A stretch of DNA of 64,000 nucleotides, from NCBI RefSeq assembly GCF_024713945.1, contig NC_134685.1:1054001-1118000 (forward strand). Reading direction: 5' to 3'. Shown one piece after another: positions 39,492-54,123 of this stretch (position 1 is its first letter; the number at the start of each line of letters is the position of its first letter). The DNA is from Dermatophagoides farinae (Eukaryota; Arthropoda; Arachnida; Sarcoptiformes; Pyroglyphidae). The notes under the pieces were generated by a model, which searched no databases, was not told where the DNA came from, and was given only the letters and a program-made list of their open reading frames with translations. The translations under genes and the position numbers were made by a program.

Positions 39492-42317
39492 ATGGTAAGT
39501 TTTGATTGAAATGATAATTTTTATTTTTATTTTACAATATTAAATGGCAATAAATTCTATTCTCTATTCAAATTATTCATTAGCCATTAAAATTAGATGT
39601 TCGTCGTAAATTATTGGCCCATTCGGATCGTGTAAAATGTGTGGATCTACATCCAGTTGAACCATGGCTATTATGTGGCCTATACAGTGGCCAGGTTCAT
39701 ATTTGGAATTATGAAACATCACAGCTATTGAAATCATTTGAAATTTGTGATGTGCCGGTACGTGCTTCGAAATTCATACCAACTAAAAATTGGATCGTCA
39801 CCGGTGCCGATGATATGCAAGTACGAGTATATAATTATAATACATTGGAAAAAGTATATACATTCGATGCTCATTCTGATTATATACGTTCGATTGTCGT
39901 ACATCCATCACAACCATATATATTGACATCAAGTGATGACATGCTCATCAAATTATGGAATTGGGAGAAAAATTGGGCCTGTACACAGGTATTCGAAGGC
40001 CATACACATTATGTAATGCAGATTGTTATCAATCCCAAAGATAATAATACATTTGCTAGTGCATCATTAGATCGTACGGTCAAAGTATGGCAATTGGGTT
40101 CAAATTCAGCCAATTTTACATTGGATGGTCATGAAAAAGGTGTCAACTGTGTGGATTATTGTCATAGTAGTGATAAACCATATCTGATTTCTGGTGCCGA
40201 TGATCGTTTGGTGAAAATCTGGGATTATCAAACAAAAACTTGTGTTCAAACATTGGATGGCCATATACAAAATGTTGTTGCCGTTTCATTTCATCCAGAG
40301 TTACCGATTTTTATGAGTGGTTCCGAAGATGGTACTGTACGTGTATGGCATTTAAACACTTATCGTTTGGAGAATACATTAAACTATGGCCTAGAACGTG
40401 CATGGACAATTTCCTGTTTGAAAGGCTCGAATACTGTGGCCATTGGTTATGATATCGGTAGTTTAGTGATAAAACTAGGCCGAGAAGAACCAGCCATGTC
40501 TATGGATAGTTCGGGTAAAATTGTATGGGCAAAACATTCCGAATTACAACAAGCAAATATTCGAACAATAACCGATTCGGAAGAGATTAAAGATGGTAAT
40601 ATTCTTCCTTTAAGTGTTAAAGATATGGGCAGTTGTGAAATATATCCACAAACAATTTCACATAATTCAAATGGTCGTTTTGTTGTTGTATGTGGTGATG
40701 GTGAATACATTATCTATACGGCATTGACATTACGAAACAAAAGTTTTGGTTCAGCCCAGGAATTTGTTTGGGCACAGGATTCATCGGAATATGCTGTTCG
40801 TGAGAATAATTCGACTATAAAAATATTTAAAAACTTTAAAGAACGACAATCATTTAAACCGGACTATAGTGCTGATGGAATTTTCGGTGGATTTATGCTT
40901 GGCATAAAATCACCACTAGGTCTATCGTTTTATGAATGGGATTCATTGGAATTAATTAGACGTATTGAAATTCAACCGAAAAATGTTTATTGGTCTGAAA
41001 ATGGTGAATTGGTGGCCATATGTTCAGAGGATTCATTTTATATTTTACATTATAATGCTGATGCTGTGGTAACAGCTCGTGAAAAAAAATCCGATACAAT
41101 TACCGAAGATGGTATTGAAGATGCATTCGATGTTATTGGTGATATTTCAGAGGCTGTTAAAACCGGACTATGGGTTGGTGATTGTTTTATCTATACGAAT
41201 AATGTGAATCGATTGAATTATTTTGTCGGCGGTGAAATCGTTACCATTGCCCATATGGACAGGTATGTTGAATACAATTTTGATGAATTTTTGTTAAATT
41301 CTCATTTTTCTTTACCACCCCCCAAATACACACACTAGACCAATGTATTTACTCGGCTATATTTCACGTGAAAATCGTCTTTATTTGGGCGATAAAGAGC
41401 TGAATGTAGTTTCGTATTGTTTATTATTACCGGTATTGGAATATCAAACGGCCGTAATGCGAGATGATTTTGAAACTGCAGATAAAATTCTACCATCAAT
41501 ACCGAAAGAACAACGTACTCGTGTAGCACATTTTCTAGAAAAACAAGGCTATAAAGGACAGGCATTGGCCGTATCCACTGATCCTGAACATCGATTCGAT
41601 TTAGCATTACAATTGAAAGATACAAAAATTGCTTATGAATTAGCTGTCGAAGCACAAAATGATATGAAATGGAAACAATTGGCCAAATTGGCAACATCAT
41701 TATGTGAATTTGAATTAGCTCAACAATGTTTCAGTAATGCACAGGATTATTCGGCACTGTTATTGTTAGCCACATCATCGGGCAATGTTTCAATGGTTAA
41801 AAAGCTAAATGAAATGTCACATGAAAATAGTGTACATAATGTTGCCTTTTTATGTTCATTTATATTGGGTGATGTACAAAAAGCATTGGAAATATTGATT
41901 GAAACGAATCGATTACCAGAAGCTGCATTTTTTGCACGTTCATATGTTCCATCACAAGTATCACGTGTGCTTAAACTTTGGAAAGATAATCCAAAAGTAA
42001 AAAATGATCGATCCGTACAAGCATTAGCCGATCCAATTGAATATCCGAATTTATTTCCAAATTATCAAAATGCATTGAAAACGGAAAAATATTTTAATCA
42101 AAAAAAACAAACAATTTCAGCTTGTCATTATGCCACCATTGCCAGCCAAGAACGTAATCTAATTGAAGAAATGTTACAATGTAATGATTTTATTGATGAT
42201 GATGATCATGATGTAAATGAACCGAAATTAAATGGTAATGTCGATGCTATCATTGGTAATCAGATGAATTCATTGAACATTGGTGATGATGATGATGATG
42301 ATGACGACGACGAATGA
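39492..42317 (+). CDS. COPB2: Coatomer subunit beta-prime (beta'-COP)
   Basis: A subunit of the COPI coat that returns cargo from Golgi to ER by binding dilysine signals. Exon 1 is only the start codon (39492..39494), followed by 39584..41262 and 41339..42317, giving 886 residues. The one-codon first exon is supported because ATG|CCATTAAAATTAGAT yields [20 protein letters not shown], matching human MPLRLDIKRKL. The N-terminal half is a WD40 propeller ([58 protein letters not shown]), followed by a second propeller and an alpha-solenoid ([35 protein letters not shown]). The tail is short and ends in nine acidic residues; the human tail is longer. An AATAAA is at 42444-42449. The next gene, TIMM50, is convergent 203 bases away. 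Confidence 0.96.
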
Positions 42318-42520
42318 ATCAATTTTGATCACCAGAGAAATTATTATAAATCAAAAAAAAAAAAATTTTACTTCAATTTTTTTTTACCATTATCATTATT
42401 ATTATGCAAATTCATTAAATATACTGTATAGAAAAACTTTTTGAATAAAAAAAAAATTGCATGAATTTTATTTATTTATTATTTTCTTTTGCATTACAAA
42501 TTGATGATTGTTTTTGATGA

Positions 42521-43738
42521 TCATTTTGATTTTAATACATTCATCAAAAATGATTTATAAACAGGTGCATTCTGTTGTTTTTGTGCTTCTTTCTCTTTTT
42601 CCTGTTCGGCTAGTTTACGTTGATTTTCACGAAACACTTCCAATGGATTATCGAATTGTGTATAATAACGTATTACATCACGTACATCATCCACTTTTTC
42701 ATTAGCTATGGCCATTAAAAAATCTGCCAGATCATATAATGTACGATCATCTGTTTTTCCTTTCCATTTCGGTAATGTTAAACAATTATCACGATTCAAT
42801 TGACATGTTTTCGAATCCCAATCGATATGGATGACTTTTTTTAGATCACGATTTAAACGATTTAAATCTTTTATATGTATACCATCTTCATAACGGGTAG
42901 AATCACGAAATAATCGATACATAATATAACCATTTGGATCCAAACTATTCAATAATGGAAATGCAGTCATACCCTGTTCATGGGTATAGATGACAATCTC
43001 AAAATTAGTTGATGTAGCCAATTTATGTAGAAAATAATCGACCATAGGTCGTTTTTTAAAACGCCATCCTGTTTTATATGTCCATTCTGGATTCACAAGA
43101 ACACCGGTCATTTCTAGTACCAATGTATATGGCGGCTGATAATATGGATGCGGTAATGGTGGTGGCAATAATAATTCCCGTGATGGTTCTTTAATAATCT
43201 TTTCATAATGTGTCAATGTATTCCATGCTCTTGATGCATATTGTATAACAAACGGTAATTCACTAAATTCATCTGGAATAACATTACCATCTTCATCACG
43301 TTTTGGTGCACCCCATGTAAAGAATGCATATAATGCTGAACCAGAAAATGTGATCAACATTCCAAGTAATGTATATTTAGTGAATTTTTTCTGTCGTTTA
43401 CGTTGTTTTTCTTTTTCTGCTTCTTCATCACCTTGTGATTGTTGCTGCTGCTGTTGTTGTTGTGGATGTGAATCTTTATTATTATTATTATTAAAATTCG
43501 ATGATGATGATGATGATGATGACAAAAATCGATAACGATTTATTAGGCTACCATTTATCGGTGAAAGCGGTGATGATGATGATGATAATGTTGATAATGA
43601 TGCAACAAGATTACATTGTTCAATTGAAATAATTTTTGAATATGATCTTATATTAAACGTATCGGATAATGAAAATGATGATCGTGATTTTCCCAATATA
43701 TTCGTATAATAACGAATCGATGACAGTTTGGTCAGCAT
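42521..43738 (-). CDS. TIMM50: Mitochondrial import inner membrane translocase subunit Tim50
   Basis: This is the receptor of the TIM23 complex, which takes presequence proteins from the outer membrane translocase. It is a single exon of 405 residues. The N-terminus (MLTKLSSIRYYTNILGKSRS) is an amphipathic mitochondrial presequence; Ser, Asn and Gln runs follow. One membrane helix is at about residues 122-141 (YTLLGMLITFSGSALYAFFT), then the FCP1/NIF-like phosphatase domain facing the intermembrane space. The catalytic DxDxT position reads LEMTGVL (about 208-214), so both catalytic aspartates are missing, as is usual for Tim50 (human LELTDVL). Other blocks are RPMVDYFLHKL, YTHEQGMTAFPLLNSLDPNG and HIDWDSKTCQL. 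The C-terminus has EVFRENQRKLAEQEKEKE. Confidence 0.95.
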   Translation of the reverse strand: MLTKLSSIRYYTNILGKSRSSFSLSDTFNIRSYSKIISIEQCNLVASLSTLSSSSSPLSPINGSLINRYRFLSSSSSSSSNFNNNNNKDSHPQQQQQQQQSQGDEEAEKEKQRKRQKKFTKYTLLGMLITFSGSALYAFFTWGAPKRDEDGNVIPDEFSELPFVIQYASRAWNTLTHYEKIIKEPSRELLLPPPLPHPYYQPPYTLVLEMTGVLVNPEWTYKTGWRFKKRPMVDYFLHKLATSTNFEIVIYTHEQGMTAFPLLNSLDPNGYIMYRLFRDSTRYEDGIHIKDLNRLNRDLKKVIHIDWDSKTCQLNRDNCLTLPKWKGKTDDRTLYDLADFLMAIANEKVDDVRDVIRYYTQFDNPLEVFRENQRKLAEQEKEKEAQKQQNAPVYKSFLMNVLKSK

Positions 43739-44082
43739 TTTTAAATTTTTCTTGAAAAATTTTCAAATCAAATTCAATGAATTCATGCCATATGATGATT
43801 ATGATAAAAAAAAAAAATATGCACATGAATCACATTTAATTATTATCACACACATGTTCGATTCATTACCATTCATAAAGATTGTTACAAAATTTATCTA
43901 CGTTTGGTTTATTTGGAAATTTATTTTTAAGAAATTTTAATCTGAATTATAATAAATTAAAATTAAACAATTATAATAATAATAATTATCATCATCATCA
44001 TCATTTAATGGTAGAAATTGTTTTATACAAATACAATAAAAAAAAATATTTACAACACATCTAATATGGGCACCAAGAAAGC
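43739..44082. other. Intergenic region between BiP 3' end and TIMM50 promoter
   Basis: 344 bases between tandem minus-strand genes. AT-rich with an AAT run (43970-43983) and a CAT run (43991-44004). No gene seen. Confidence 0.4.
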
Positions 44083-46230
<2,148 letters not shown>

Positions 46231-46475
46231 CAAAAAAAAAACAAACAAACAGAAAACAGAATATTCACAGAGAGATGTAATATCGGATGAAATTTAAAAA
46301 AAAAAGTTCAAAAAGAAAAAGAATCAAAAAATTTCAGTCGATTTTGATGATGATTATAACAAATTTCGTGGCCAAAAAATTGAAACTTGAAATTTTTTTA
46401 AACGATATTTGAAACATACGAATTACAAATAAAAAAAAATTGAATTGAATGATTGTGTGAATACATGAGGCAAAG

Positions 46476-46486
46476 CTATTTATATA
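46476..46486 (-). promoter_or_regulatory. TATA box of BiP
   Basis: Reads TATATAAATAG on the minus strand, about 250 bases upstream of the start codon and just downstream of two CCAAT-type elements. Transcription would start near 46450. Confidence 0.65.
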
Positions 46487-46501
46487 AGCAACAAATACTG
46501 C

Positions 46502-46520
46502 CGTGTCTCATTTTGATTGG
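46502..46520 (-). promoter_or_regulatory. ER stress element-like site 1 upstream of BiP
   Basis: On the minus strand this reads CCAAT, nine bases, ACACG. The ERSE consensus is CCAAT-N9-CCACG, bound by NF-Y and ATF6; one base differs. It sits about 15 bases upstream of the TATA box. Confidence 0.6.
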
Positions 46521-46532
46521 CTATTGAATGTA

Positions 46533-46551
46533 TGTGGCATTTTTTGATTGG
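46533..46551 (-). promoter_or_regulatory. ER stress element-like site 2 upstream of BiP
   Basis: On the minus strand this reads CCAAT, nine bases, CCACA, also one base from CCAAT-N9-CCACG and with exact spacing. It is 31 bases from site 1. A 27-base A-run (46560-46586, plus strand) lies just upstream. Confidence 0.6.
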
Positions 46552-46793
46552 CTAGATTCAAAAAAAAAAAAAAAAAAAAAAAAAAACGTACACGCACTAG
46601 CAGTATGTGCGATGGCGCTGTCATTAAATGATGTAAAATGGCTGTAATATTGAAATTTTTCTATTGTACACGTAAGTCATCAATCGAATATCAGGAAAAA
46701 TAAAATTTTTTTAATTATCAAAAATCAAAATTAATTAATTAATCAATAATCAATTCAAGGATAGGTTTTTTTGTTGTTGTTGTTGTTGGATGT

Positions 46794-48183
46794 CTATTCT
46801 AAATCTTTAATATGAAATATTCCTTGTAGTTCTTTACGAAATGTTTCGTTCATTTTTTGTTGATCAGAAATTCTGGCACGAATTCTTGGATCCATATGTG
46901 GTAACGGTGGACAACCACTTTTTGAACGACATAATATGGCATCATCAACTAAGCTATCTAGATTTTTTGATCGTTCCTTATGTGATGGATGTGTATTCAA
47001 GAAATCCAGATTAACTGGTGATTCTGGTTGACCAAACATTTCCATCATTGTTGATTGTTCCATGAAGGCCATTTTTGACCAGAATACACTTGCTTCACGT
47101 ATATCGAAACAAGATTTTGCAGCTAAATTTATTCCTACTTCATCGGCTTCCGTTTCCAACATTTTACTATATGGTGTTTCCATCATTATATTCATCACCA
47201 ATTTTGATATGAATGATCCAATTGCAGCAATAGTATCAGTTGGAAAAAACATCCACACAAATCCTAATAGACCAATGAATAAAAGATCAACAATATGTGC
47301 ATGGCTAGCTAATTCAATTCCATGTGCTAGAATTGCATGCGATATTTCATGAGCCAGAATAATACCCAATTGATGATCATTATCACAGAATGATAATAGA
47401 CCACTAAAAACGAATATATTACCCGATGGTAATACAAATGCATTCATTATTTTTGGATCATCAATAACCGATACGGTCCAATCATGTTCATCAATATGTT
47501 TGATATCACGATTGGCTTCAATTAGTTGTTTGACAACTTTTGCTACACGTCTTGTTGTTGAATGATCACCAGGTAATAGACGATTGGAAAATTCATTCAA
47601 TTTTGTTTCCAATTCAATACGATTCAATAGACGAAATTGTTCAGGTGTGAATGCAATGAAACGTTTTCGTTGAGTAATGGGTGTTTCCTGTAGATGGGAT
47701 TCATAATAGTACAATAATGACAACGATAACAAAATGAATAGTGATAGGAATTTTAATTTATGTTTAGCCAACCATGCGAATACAATTTTCCTTCTTTCTT
47801 TCGGTAGATTTTGATACCATTTTCGTATTGCTCTGAAAATTAAAAAAAAATGGATCCAATCAATGATGTGGCGGAGAAAAAAATTCGATTTTTTTTTCTT
47901 ACCTGGCTGTAAACATTGTGGCAACTTTCAACACTTGTCGTGCTATCACCGATATGATCGGATTGTATCGTCTTGGTGTCGTATGGATCGAACATTTTGG
48001 CAATAATAAATAGGATTTATTTTCGTATCGAATCAATCTATTTTGTATAATTTTAAAGCGATTATTTTTAGATATTCGATTCCATGATAATATGGTTGAA
48101 AATGATCGTTGTCGAGTACAAAAAATCAATACATTAGATTGAAAAAATAATCTCGAACAACATAATATCCGGTTTGTTAACAT
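46794..48183 (-). CDS. OMA1: Mitochondrial metalloendopeptidase OMA1
   Basis: This is a zinc protease of the mitochondrial inner membrane that is activated by stress and cleaves OPA1. Exons 48183..47903 and 47832..46794 join in frame (AG|A) to 439 residues. I chose the ATG at 48183, which gives MLTNRILCCSRLFFQ, a plausible presequence; another ATG at 48225 adds a hydrophobic stretch. A membrane helix is near residues 121-135 (FLSLFILLSLSLLYYY). The M48 zinc motif is HEISHAILAHG at about 255-265, with the third ligand in ETEADEVG near 322. Conserved TWxVSVIDDP-type and NAFVLPSGNIFVFSGLL strings precede it. A hydrophobic stretch (VDLLFIGLLGFVWMFF) between the two zinc motifs is typical. The C-terminus has THPSHKERSKNLD. 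It is head to head with POLRMT. Confidence 0.94.
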
Positions 48184-48514
48184 TCGGGTCAAAGTAATAA
48201 TAATAATAAAAAATAATTTGAACAATAAAAAAAAATTTTTTTTATTATATCACAGAATATTCAAGAAATATCGAGAATAACCTCGAATATACTCGTCAAA
48301 GTTTACGATGATTTTTTTTTCTACCAAATAAAGTATTGTTTCCGAAAACTATTTTCGAATAATAATCAAATTATGAATGAAAATGTGCGAAAAGTTTCTC
48401 ATGCAAAGAAATCATATGAAGGTTGTTTGTGTTTATGTAACACACACACAAAATTTCCATGCTGGTTTGTGATTTATGGTTTATCCTGGACAGAGAAAAA
48501 TGTGACATAAAAAA
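48184..48514. promoter_or_regulatory. Bidirectional promoter interval between OMA1 and POLRMT
   Basis: 331 bases between the divergent start codons of two mitochondrial genes. It includes an inverted-looking CGAATATTC/GAATATTC region (about 48254-48300) with several GAATA words and no clear TATA box. Confidence 0.4.
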
Positions 48515-51500
48515 ATGTTTGCAAAATTCATAAATGTTCAACATTCGAATCATATTGCCAAACAAATTCTTCAAAATGGCCACCTTATAAATCGTACAGT
48601 GCAATCATCATCACAAAGTCGAACGAATCTTCGTGTTTTAAAACTATTGGATGATATACAGAATCAAAAATATAATCAAAAAAATAAAAAAACAAAAGTG
48701 AAAAAATCTGATACATTGAAAAATGTAATTGAAAAGAAATTCAACAACAACAACAACAAGACGAAGAATGATGATAAAAAGAATTCGATCGCCATGGAAA
48801 CAATTGCTATTCGAAGCTGTGATAATTTGGCCAAGATGAATAATAATTATGTTGATGATGATGTGAATAAATCGATTGATATATTTGAAGAATTAGGTTT
48901 AAATAATGTAGATAATCTTATTGAAAATGGTGCCTATAATTGGCGTGATATGGATGAAGATTATGAAATCTATGAAGATGCATTTATGACAAAGAAAAAT
49001 TTACTTAGCTTCATTCATGTTTGCCTTTATAATGATCAATTATCGGAAGTACATTCATTTCTAATGGAATTTGTTGATAAATTTTCCAATTCATTATCAT
49101 CCACTGATATTGCTACCTGTTGTGAATTATTGATCAAAGGAATGGCACGTAAAGGTAGTGCTGATAATGTTCATGATTTAATTACATTTATTAGTGATAA
49201 ATTAAAATTGAAACCAAGTATTCATTCATATGAATGTTATTTGTTAGCATTATGTAAACAAATCAATAATGTTGACAATCAAGATGCATTGAATTTTATA
49301 ATTGAAGATATGAAACGAAATGGTCTAAATCCTGATTATCTACTTCAAAGACCGATTTTAAATTCCAAAGAAGTGAAAATGATTCGTACATTTTTAATGG
49401 AAAATGGTGGCCATCAAAAATTCCATAAATTCTATCATCCCAGACGATACAATAATCAACTAGTCGAAAAATTATTACAAACTGAACAAAAATATTATGA
49501 TCCATTCGAAGGTATTGATCTATCACGATTGGATGAATATGTGGAACAACAATTCAACATTGAAATGAATTCAATGGTCAAAGTGGAACCAATCGAAGCA
49601 CGATTCCATGATTCAGATCAATCAAAATCGGAAACATTTTATAAAGAATTAATAACAAAACTTGAAAATGATTGGCAACAATCGTTATTGATTTCATATC
49701 AAAATTATCTTAAAAATTTAAAACAAAAACATAAACGTTTGAGTGGAATTCCATTCATTCATTATATGACCATATTGGAACCAGAAATCTATGTAAATGT
49801 AATGTTGGAAGAAATACGAAAATGTGCCTCATTCAGTGAACATTATTCACCATTTTCTGGTCAATTATTCGAAGCATTAGGCAGAAAAGTAATGCAACAA
49901 TATCTATTACGTTCAAATATGATTGATGGAACTATAGATGATTTTAAAGAATGTTATAAACAATATGTAAAATATACATTGGATCCAGAAATGATTTGTC
50001 AATATAATCCAAGAGAATATTGGCAACATTTAATCGAAAATGGTTATCATTATCATTTTGATGAAACAAAATATTGGCCAAATAATGTATTGAAAGAAAT
50101 TGGTAAAGATTTATATGAAATTATAACATCGGAAGCAAAATTCAATTCAGATATTTTAAATATGGATGAATTGCAGCCATATTCTATTCAACCGGTGATT
50201 TCGTTTTTCTATAAAAAACATGAAACAGTCAAAACAAAAAAAGAAGTACGTGTAAATCCATTGTTGATAAAAATCTATGAAGGTGCTGGTTCAGATATCT
50301 ATTTTGAATCGGAACGTTTACCAATGTTATGTCCACCTGTACCATGGATTAATGTAAATTTTGGTGGTAATCTTCTTGTTCATAATTTTCTTGTTCGTCT
50401 TCCATTGTATTATCCAAAACATCATCTAAAACGAACACCGATTCAACAATTGTATCCAACTTTTGATTCATTGAATGCATTGTCATTATGTCCATGGAAA
50501 ATTAATGATCGTATTCTTGATGTTGCTATCGATGTATTTAAAAACAATGGTAATATTGATCTTGATATACCGGTATCATTATCATATTTTGGTCCATTAC
50601 CACGATCATCATGTGAAATGTCACGCAAAGAACGTGCTGTAATCTATTATAAACGTAAATTGCAGAAAAAAGAACAGGCAGAAATGTATAGCCTTTGGGT
50701 GGATTGTCTTTACAAATTATCCATTGGAAATTCTGTAAGTTTTTGGATATTTCTTTTTTGATTTGAATTCAATATCTGTTTTTTTTCTTTTATTTAGTTA
50801 CGTAATAAATATTTTTGGTTTCCCATCAATACGGATTTCCGTAGCCGTGTATATCCAATTCCACCGAATTTCAATCATCTTGGTAATGATTTATCTCGAG
50901 CTTTGTTATTGTTTGGCAAAGGAAAACCATTAGGTGAAAAAGGTTTACAATGGCTCAAAATTCATCTAATTAATTTGACTGGTTTGAAAAAAAGATGTTC
51001 AGTAAAAGAACGTCTTGAATATGCTGATGAAATTATCGATCTAATAATGGATAGTGCAGATAATCCTTTGAATGGTCAAAAATGGTGGATGTCAAGCGAT
51101 GAAAAATGGCAAACACTTGCATGTTGTATTGAATTGACCAATGCATTACGTAGTCCGGATCCACATGCCTATGTTAGTCATATGCCAATCCATCAGGATG
51201 GTTCATGTAATGGTCTACAACATTATGCAGCACTTGGTCGTGATATTCTTGGTGCTAAATCTGTCAATTTAAGTCCAAGTGAATATCCACAAGATGTCTA
51301 TAGTGATGTTGCCGCATTAGTCGAAGCTGAAATTGAAAAAGATTCTGCTAATGGTGTTGAAATTGCCAATATTGTTAAAGGTTTTATAACACGTAAAATA
51401 GTCAAACAAACTGTGATGACCTATGTATATGGTGTAACAAAATATGGGGCCAAATTACAAGTACTTAAACGATTGAAAGAAGATTCACATTTTCCTGAAT

Positions 51501-52167
51501 CACATAAAGTCACGGCATCGGTATATATTTCGGAAAAAATATTATTCTCCATACGAAAAATGTTTACACAGACACGAATCATTCAGGAATGGCTTACCGA
51601 TTGTGCACAAATTATTTCAACTGATTATAATTCCACTGTTGAATGGATCACTCCACTTGGCTTTCCAGTCATTCAATCATATTACAAAAATCGACGGGTA
51701 TGTTTTTGTTGTTGTTGTTGTAGTTTATTCATTTTTAATTATGGATTTTTTTCCCCATATAGAAAAATACACCAACCATACTCATACCGAATGTAATGAA
51801 ACAAAAGAATGCTTTTCCTGCCAATTTTATTCATTCATTAGATTCAAGTCATATGATGTTAACATCATTAGAATGTCATCGTCATGGAATGACATTTTCA
51901 TCCGTACATGATTGTTATTGGACACATGCATCAGAAATTGATCAGATGAACTATTTTTGTCGAAAACAATTTGTTGCATTACATAGTGAACCAATATTGG
52001 ATAATTTGGCACGATTTTTACGAAAAAAATTAGAACTTTATGATAAGAATCATAAAAGATTTTCGGCCGAATATGATGAACTAATCAATCAGGTGGTTGA
52101 TCGTCGTATACCGAAAGGAGAATTTGAATTGAATTCAGTAATGGATTCTGTATATTTTTTCAGCTAA
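48515..52167 (+). CDS. POLRMT: Mitochondrial DNA-directed RNA polymerase
   Basis: This T7-like single-subunit polymerase transcribes mitochondrial DNA and primes its replication. Exons 48515..50734, 50798..51697 and 51763..52167 join in phase 0 to 1174 residues. The N-terminus has a targeting-type start (MFAKFINVQHSNHIAKQ), a charged low-complexity region, and a PPR-like section (about 165-270). The polymerase core is complete. Motif A is HQDGSCNGLQHYAALGRD, with catalytic Asp about 874. Motif B is RKIVKQTVMTYVYG, with Arg 939, Lys 943 and Tyr 951 at the T7 spacing. Motif C is SVHDCYWTHA, with the second catalytic Asp about 1090. The frame ends MDSVYFFS, matching the usual aromatic-small C-terminus. 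An AATAAA is at 52257-52262. Confidence 0.95.
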
Positions 52168-53454
52168 ACAACAACAACAACAACAACAACAAAAAACAGC
52201 TGAAATCAACGAATACATTATATATACCCTACTTATGAACAATTTATTAGTTGTCAAATAAACTTTTAGTTATAATAATAAAATATTTTTTTTATTTTTT
52301 ATTGTTATTATACAAACTAGAAAAATTCATTCACGAATAAAATAAGAAGAAAAATAAAGCAAAATAAAAAAAAATGATGATGTTATCAATTCATGTTTTG
52401 AATTCATTTTTTTTCATTATCTTCTGTATCTGTACATAGAGCAGCAGCAGCAGCCAAAAAGGACAATGATTTGCAGCATGTAAGTCGTAAATCAAATGAT
52501 GATAATAATAATAATATGGTCAAATAAGGCACGAATAAACCGAAAAGAACAAAAAAAAAAAAAATAAAATTTGAATAATTGAATTGTAAAATTTGAGATC
52601 GTTTTTTTTTCGTTATCCATATTGTTCCGTTTTGATCATTATCATCGCCATCATCATCATCATCATTTTGTCCAACAACAACAACAACAACAACAACAAA
52701 AAGATGATGATAATGATACACGAATAAAATTTCAAATTGATAATTTGTCGCTATATTCATTCATTCAATTTAGATTTATGAATTGAATTGAATGAATGAA
52801 ATAAAAAATTGCTTGATGTCAATGTGTGTGATTGTTGTTGTTGTTGTCGTGAATGTTTGCGAGATGATAAACAAGAAGAAAAATAATCTGATAAATAATG
52901 ATAATTCTGTACATAAAAAAATGTCATTTTGATGATTGATGGGGGTGGGGGTTGGTGGTGGTGAAGGATTTGATTGTGGTAACATGAAATGATGATGATG
53001 ATGATGACCGTATTAAAAAAAATGGTTGAAAAAATTATTTACAACAGGAAATGAAATTGACAACCAACAAAGGATAGTGGGTGATCATATCAACAAACAA
53101 GAAAAAAAAAATAAAAGAAAAAAATAAGCAACTTTAAAAATGGTCGTAGTGTGTGTGGTCATCTTTATCATCATCATCAACATCGAAATATGATTCAATC
53201 AACAGGTCGGTCAACTAGGTTATATTCACATGACTGAAATGACCGATTGATGATAATCGTTTCTTTGAAAAAAGATTTGATGGTCATTTTTTTTTATCTT
53301 GAGCAATAATGATGATGATGATGAAGATGTCTTGTTTTGTCATTGTGTCATACGAATGTATGTTAGTATGTCTGATGTGTGATTGTGTGCGTGTAATGAG
53401 CGGCGAAAAAAAAATCGATGATTCATTTTTCTGAATTTGGTATAGAGGTTTTGG
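52168..53454. other. Convergent intergenic region between POLRMT and the Echinoid-like gene
   Basis: The POLRMT poly(A) signal is at 52257-52262. The rest is probably the 3' UTR of the Echinoid-like gene, with AAC (52675-52699) and GTT runs (52831-52848) and CAT/ATG runs. A 118-codon minus frame at 52404-52760 is built from such runs and was not accepted. Confidence 0.5.
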
Positions 53455-54091
53455 TTAAACAATAATTTCATTCATGACTCGAGACCTTTGTGATGAATAA
53501 TCCATTTCATCATCATAGGATAAATGACCACCACCATCTGGACCACCACCACCGCCACCACCAGAATTCAGATGATTATTATGACCATTAAGAATATTAT
53601 CTTGTGTGGACATTGTATCCATTATCATTGATCCACCACCATATGGTGTTTGTCCAATATTTGCATGTTGTATGCTCATTTCATCATAATAGGTTGGCAT
53701 ATCTATATAGTAAAAGGGTAAAAAAAAAATTATTAATTCAATATAGTAAAATTGATGAACAATAAAAAAAAACTTACTCATTTTATTATGGCCCATTCTA
53801 CCATCAACATCATCCATTTGTTGATAACCAGGTGATTGATAATAAGATGAATATGAATTAATATATGCAGTGGCTGGATCAATCAATTGATGATGATGAT
53901 TATTCATCAAATTATTATAGCCACCACCACCAGCACCACCATTATAATTATTCATATCTGAATCTGTAACCGTTTCATGCATCATATTGGATTTCATTGA
54001 ATTCCAAAATTCAGTTTGGCCAGTTTCATTACTACCATTTGGACTTGGATCACTATTTGGTCCATCACCAGTAAGATAATAATTTTGTGAT

Positions 54092-54123
<32 letters not shown>

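Larger units (their letters stand above)
46231..46793. other. BiP 5' UTR and promoter region
   Basis: This holds the BiP 5' UTR, TATA box and two stress-element-like sites, the A-run at 46560-46586, and the 3' flank of OMA1 with a GTT repeat at 46771-46788. Nothing else coding is visible. Confidence 0.6.

Noticed and set aside
52404-52760. 118-codon minus-strand frame with Val, Asp and Phe runs
   Set aside because: The runs come from AAC, CAT and poly-A repeats, there is no domain, and it lies in the likely 3' UTR of the Echinoid-like gene.
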